Source: Bacteroidales bacterium (GTDB lineage Bacteria > Bacteroidota > Bacteroidia > Bacteroidales > UBA932). From it: a DNA stretch of 5,651 nucleotides. Both the position numbers and the translations under genes were made by a program. The notes beneath the pieces were generated by a model, which was given only the letters and a program-made list of their open reading frames with translations, was not told where the DNA came from and ran no database searches. The stretch lies in the NCBI GenBank assembly GCA_004555145.1, contig SFJB01000105.1, positions 1 to 5,651 of the forward strand. The letters are read 5' to 3'. Of this stretch, positions 5,119 to 5,651 are shown piece by piece (position 1 is the stretch's first letter; each line of letters begins with the position of its first letter).

Positions 5119-5631
5119 TTAATATCCACGCACCTTACGCAGCTCATTACGGTAGCGCTGCATCTGGCGGGCAAAGGTACGCTGCGGTCTGCCAAGCTCC
5201 TCGGCGATGGAACGGTCGGATTTCTCTTCACCGAGCATCTGGAGGATGAGGTCGGCTTTCGGGTCGAGTTCACGCAGACGCTGAATCAGCTGCTCCAGCA
5301 GGAGCTTGTCCGCTACAACGTCTGCCATGAGCGGAGCCGGGTCAGGGACACTGTCCAGCGGAGAGCAGGTGTCGCCATCCTCGTTCTCGTTTTCATAGTC
5401 GAGGGACAGCATATCTCCGGCACGACGGAACTCGCAGTTGAAGCAGTCGCCGTCGCAGAGCCAGAACTTGCTCTTCGGGCAGATGCACTGACCGTGATAC
5501 TGAGCCTTCTTGCGGAAGGTGTCATAGTAGCTGGTCTGCTCACGATAGAACTCTTCAGGAACCTCAACCCATTCCTTGGTGGACTTGAGGTAGATACGGT
5601 AGGTCTTACTCTGGTTTGCATTGTTTGCCAT
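5119..5631 (-). CDS. Sigma-70 region-4-like regulator with a cysteine cluster
   Basis: This 170-residue protein resembles sigma-factor-like regulators of Clostridia mobile elements. Residues 1-48 are a conserved start with a KTYRIYLKSTKEWVEVPEEFYRE-type segment. Then comes a cysteine cluster (Cys49, 51, 59, 63, 66) in CICPKSKFWLCDGDCFNC, a plausible zinc site. An acidic stretch with LSLDYENENEDGD (75-87) recalls the SLD..EDGD linker before sigma region 4. Residues 105-168 form the helix-rich C-terminus, with a helix-turn-helix at about 138-160 (SDRSIAEELGRPQRTFARQM) like region 4.2. No region 2 is visible, so it cannot melt a promoter as a complete sigma factor would; it may be an activator or anti-sigma-like partner. 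AAAGGAG lies 8 bases before the ATG. It has its own terminator and may switch on the genes below it. Regulatory targets are inferred. Confidence 0.82.
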   Translation of the reverse strand: MANNANQSKTYRIYLKSTKEWVEVPEEFYREQTSYYDTFRKKAQYHGQCICPKSKFWLCDGDCFNCEFRRAGDMLSLDYENENEDGDTCSPLDSVPDPAPLMADVVADKLLLEQLIQRLRELDPKADLILQMLGEEKSDRSIAEELGRPQRTFARQMQRYRNELRKVRGY

Positions 5632-5651
5632 TCGATTTTCTCCTTTCGGCA

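Overview
The window is a compact block of a replication module from a temperate phage, prophage or related integrative element of a Gram-positive, probably Clostridia-class gut bacterium (Oscillospiraceae or Lachnospiraceae type). The reasons are strong GGAGG-type ribosome binding sites before nearly every gene, fairly GC-rich coding sequence, and the gene set: sigma-like regulator, two small proteins, DUF2800, DUF2815, family A DNA polymerase, and a deoxyribosyltransferase-like protein. All supported genes lie on the minus strand, so transcription runs from high to low coordinates. The long plus-strand open frames are shadows of these genes. I see no RNA gene, insertion sequence, CRISPR array or attachment site.

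Layout in transcription order: a sigma-70 region-4-like protein (5631-5119) ends in an intrinsic terminator (5102-5067). A leader follows (about 5059-4975) that can fold so that the ribosome binding site and GTG start of the next gene are paired. Then come a 69-residue protein (4977-4768), a 102-residue protein (4832-4524), a DUF2800 Cas4/AddB-like nuclease (4524-3394) and a DUF2815 single-stranded-DNA-binding protein (3392-2820), all overlapping or 1 base apart and probably co-transcribed. A GC-rich hairpin (2800-2772) separates this group from a 62-residue membrane protein (2742-2554) and a family A DNA polymerase with 3'-5' exonuclease (2493-553). A terminator-like hairpin (534-492) lies between the polymerase and a deoxyribosyltransferase-like protein (463-44). 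A gene cut by the window edge starts at 39. No stretch above 300 bases lacks a gene.

How it fits together: the polymerase copies DNA, the DUF2815 protein coats single strands, and the DUF2800 protein probably processes ends as a nuclease. The deoxyribosyltransferase-like protein may act on nucleotides. The sigma-like protein is a candidate regulator of the genes below it. No primase, helicase or recombinase is visible; these may lie downstream of position 1.

The least explained signal is a 38-base motif (32 of 38 identical) present once in each of the two largest intergenic gaps, 511-548 and 5022-5059. In one copy it supplies the 5' arm of a terminator. In the other the same bases can pair with the ribosome binding site of the DUF2800 operon. 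This looks like a repeated cis-acting RNA element controlling the module.
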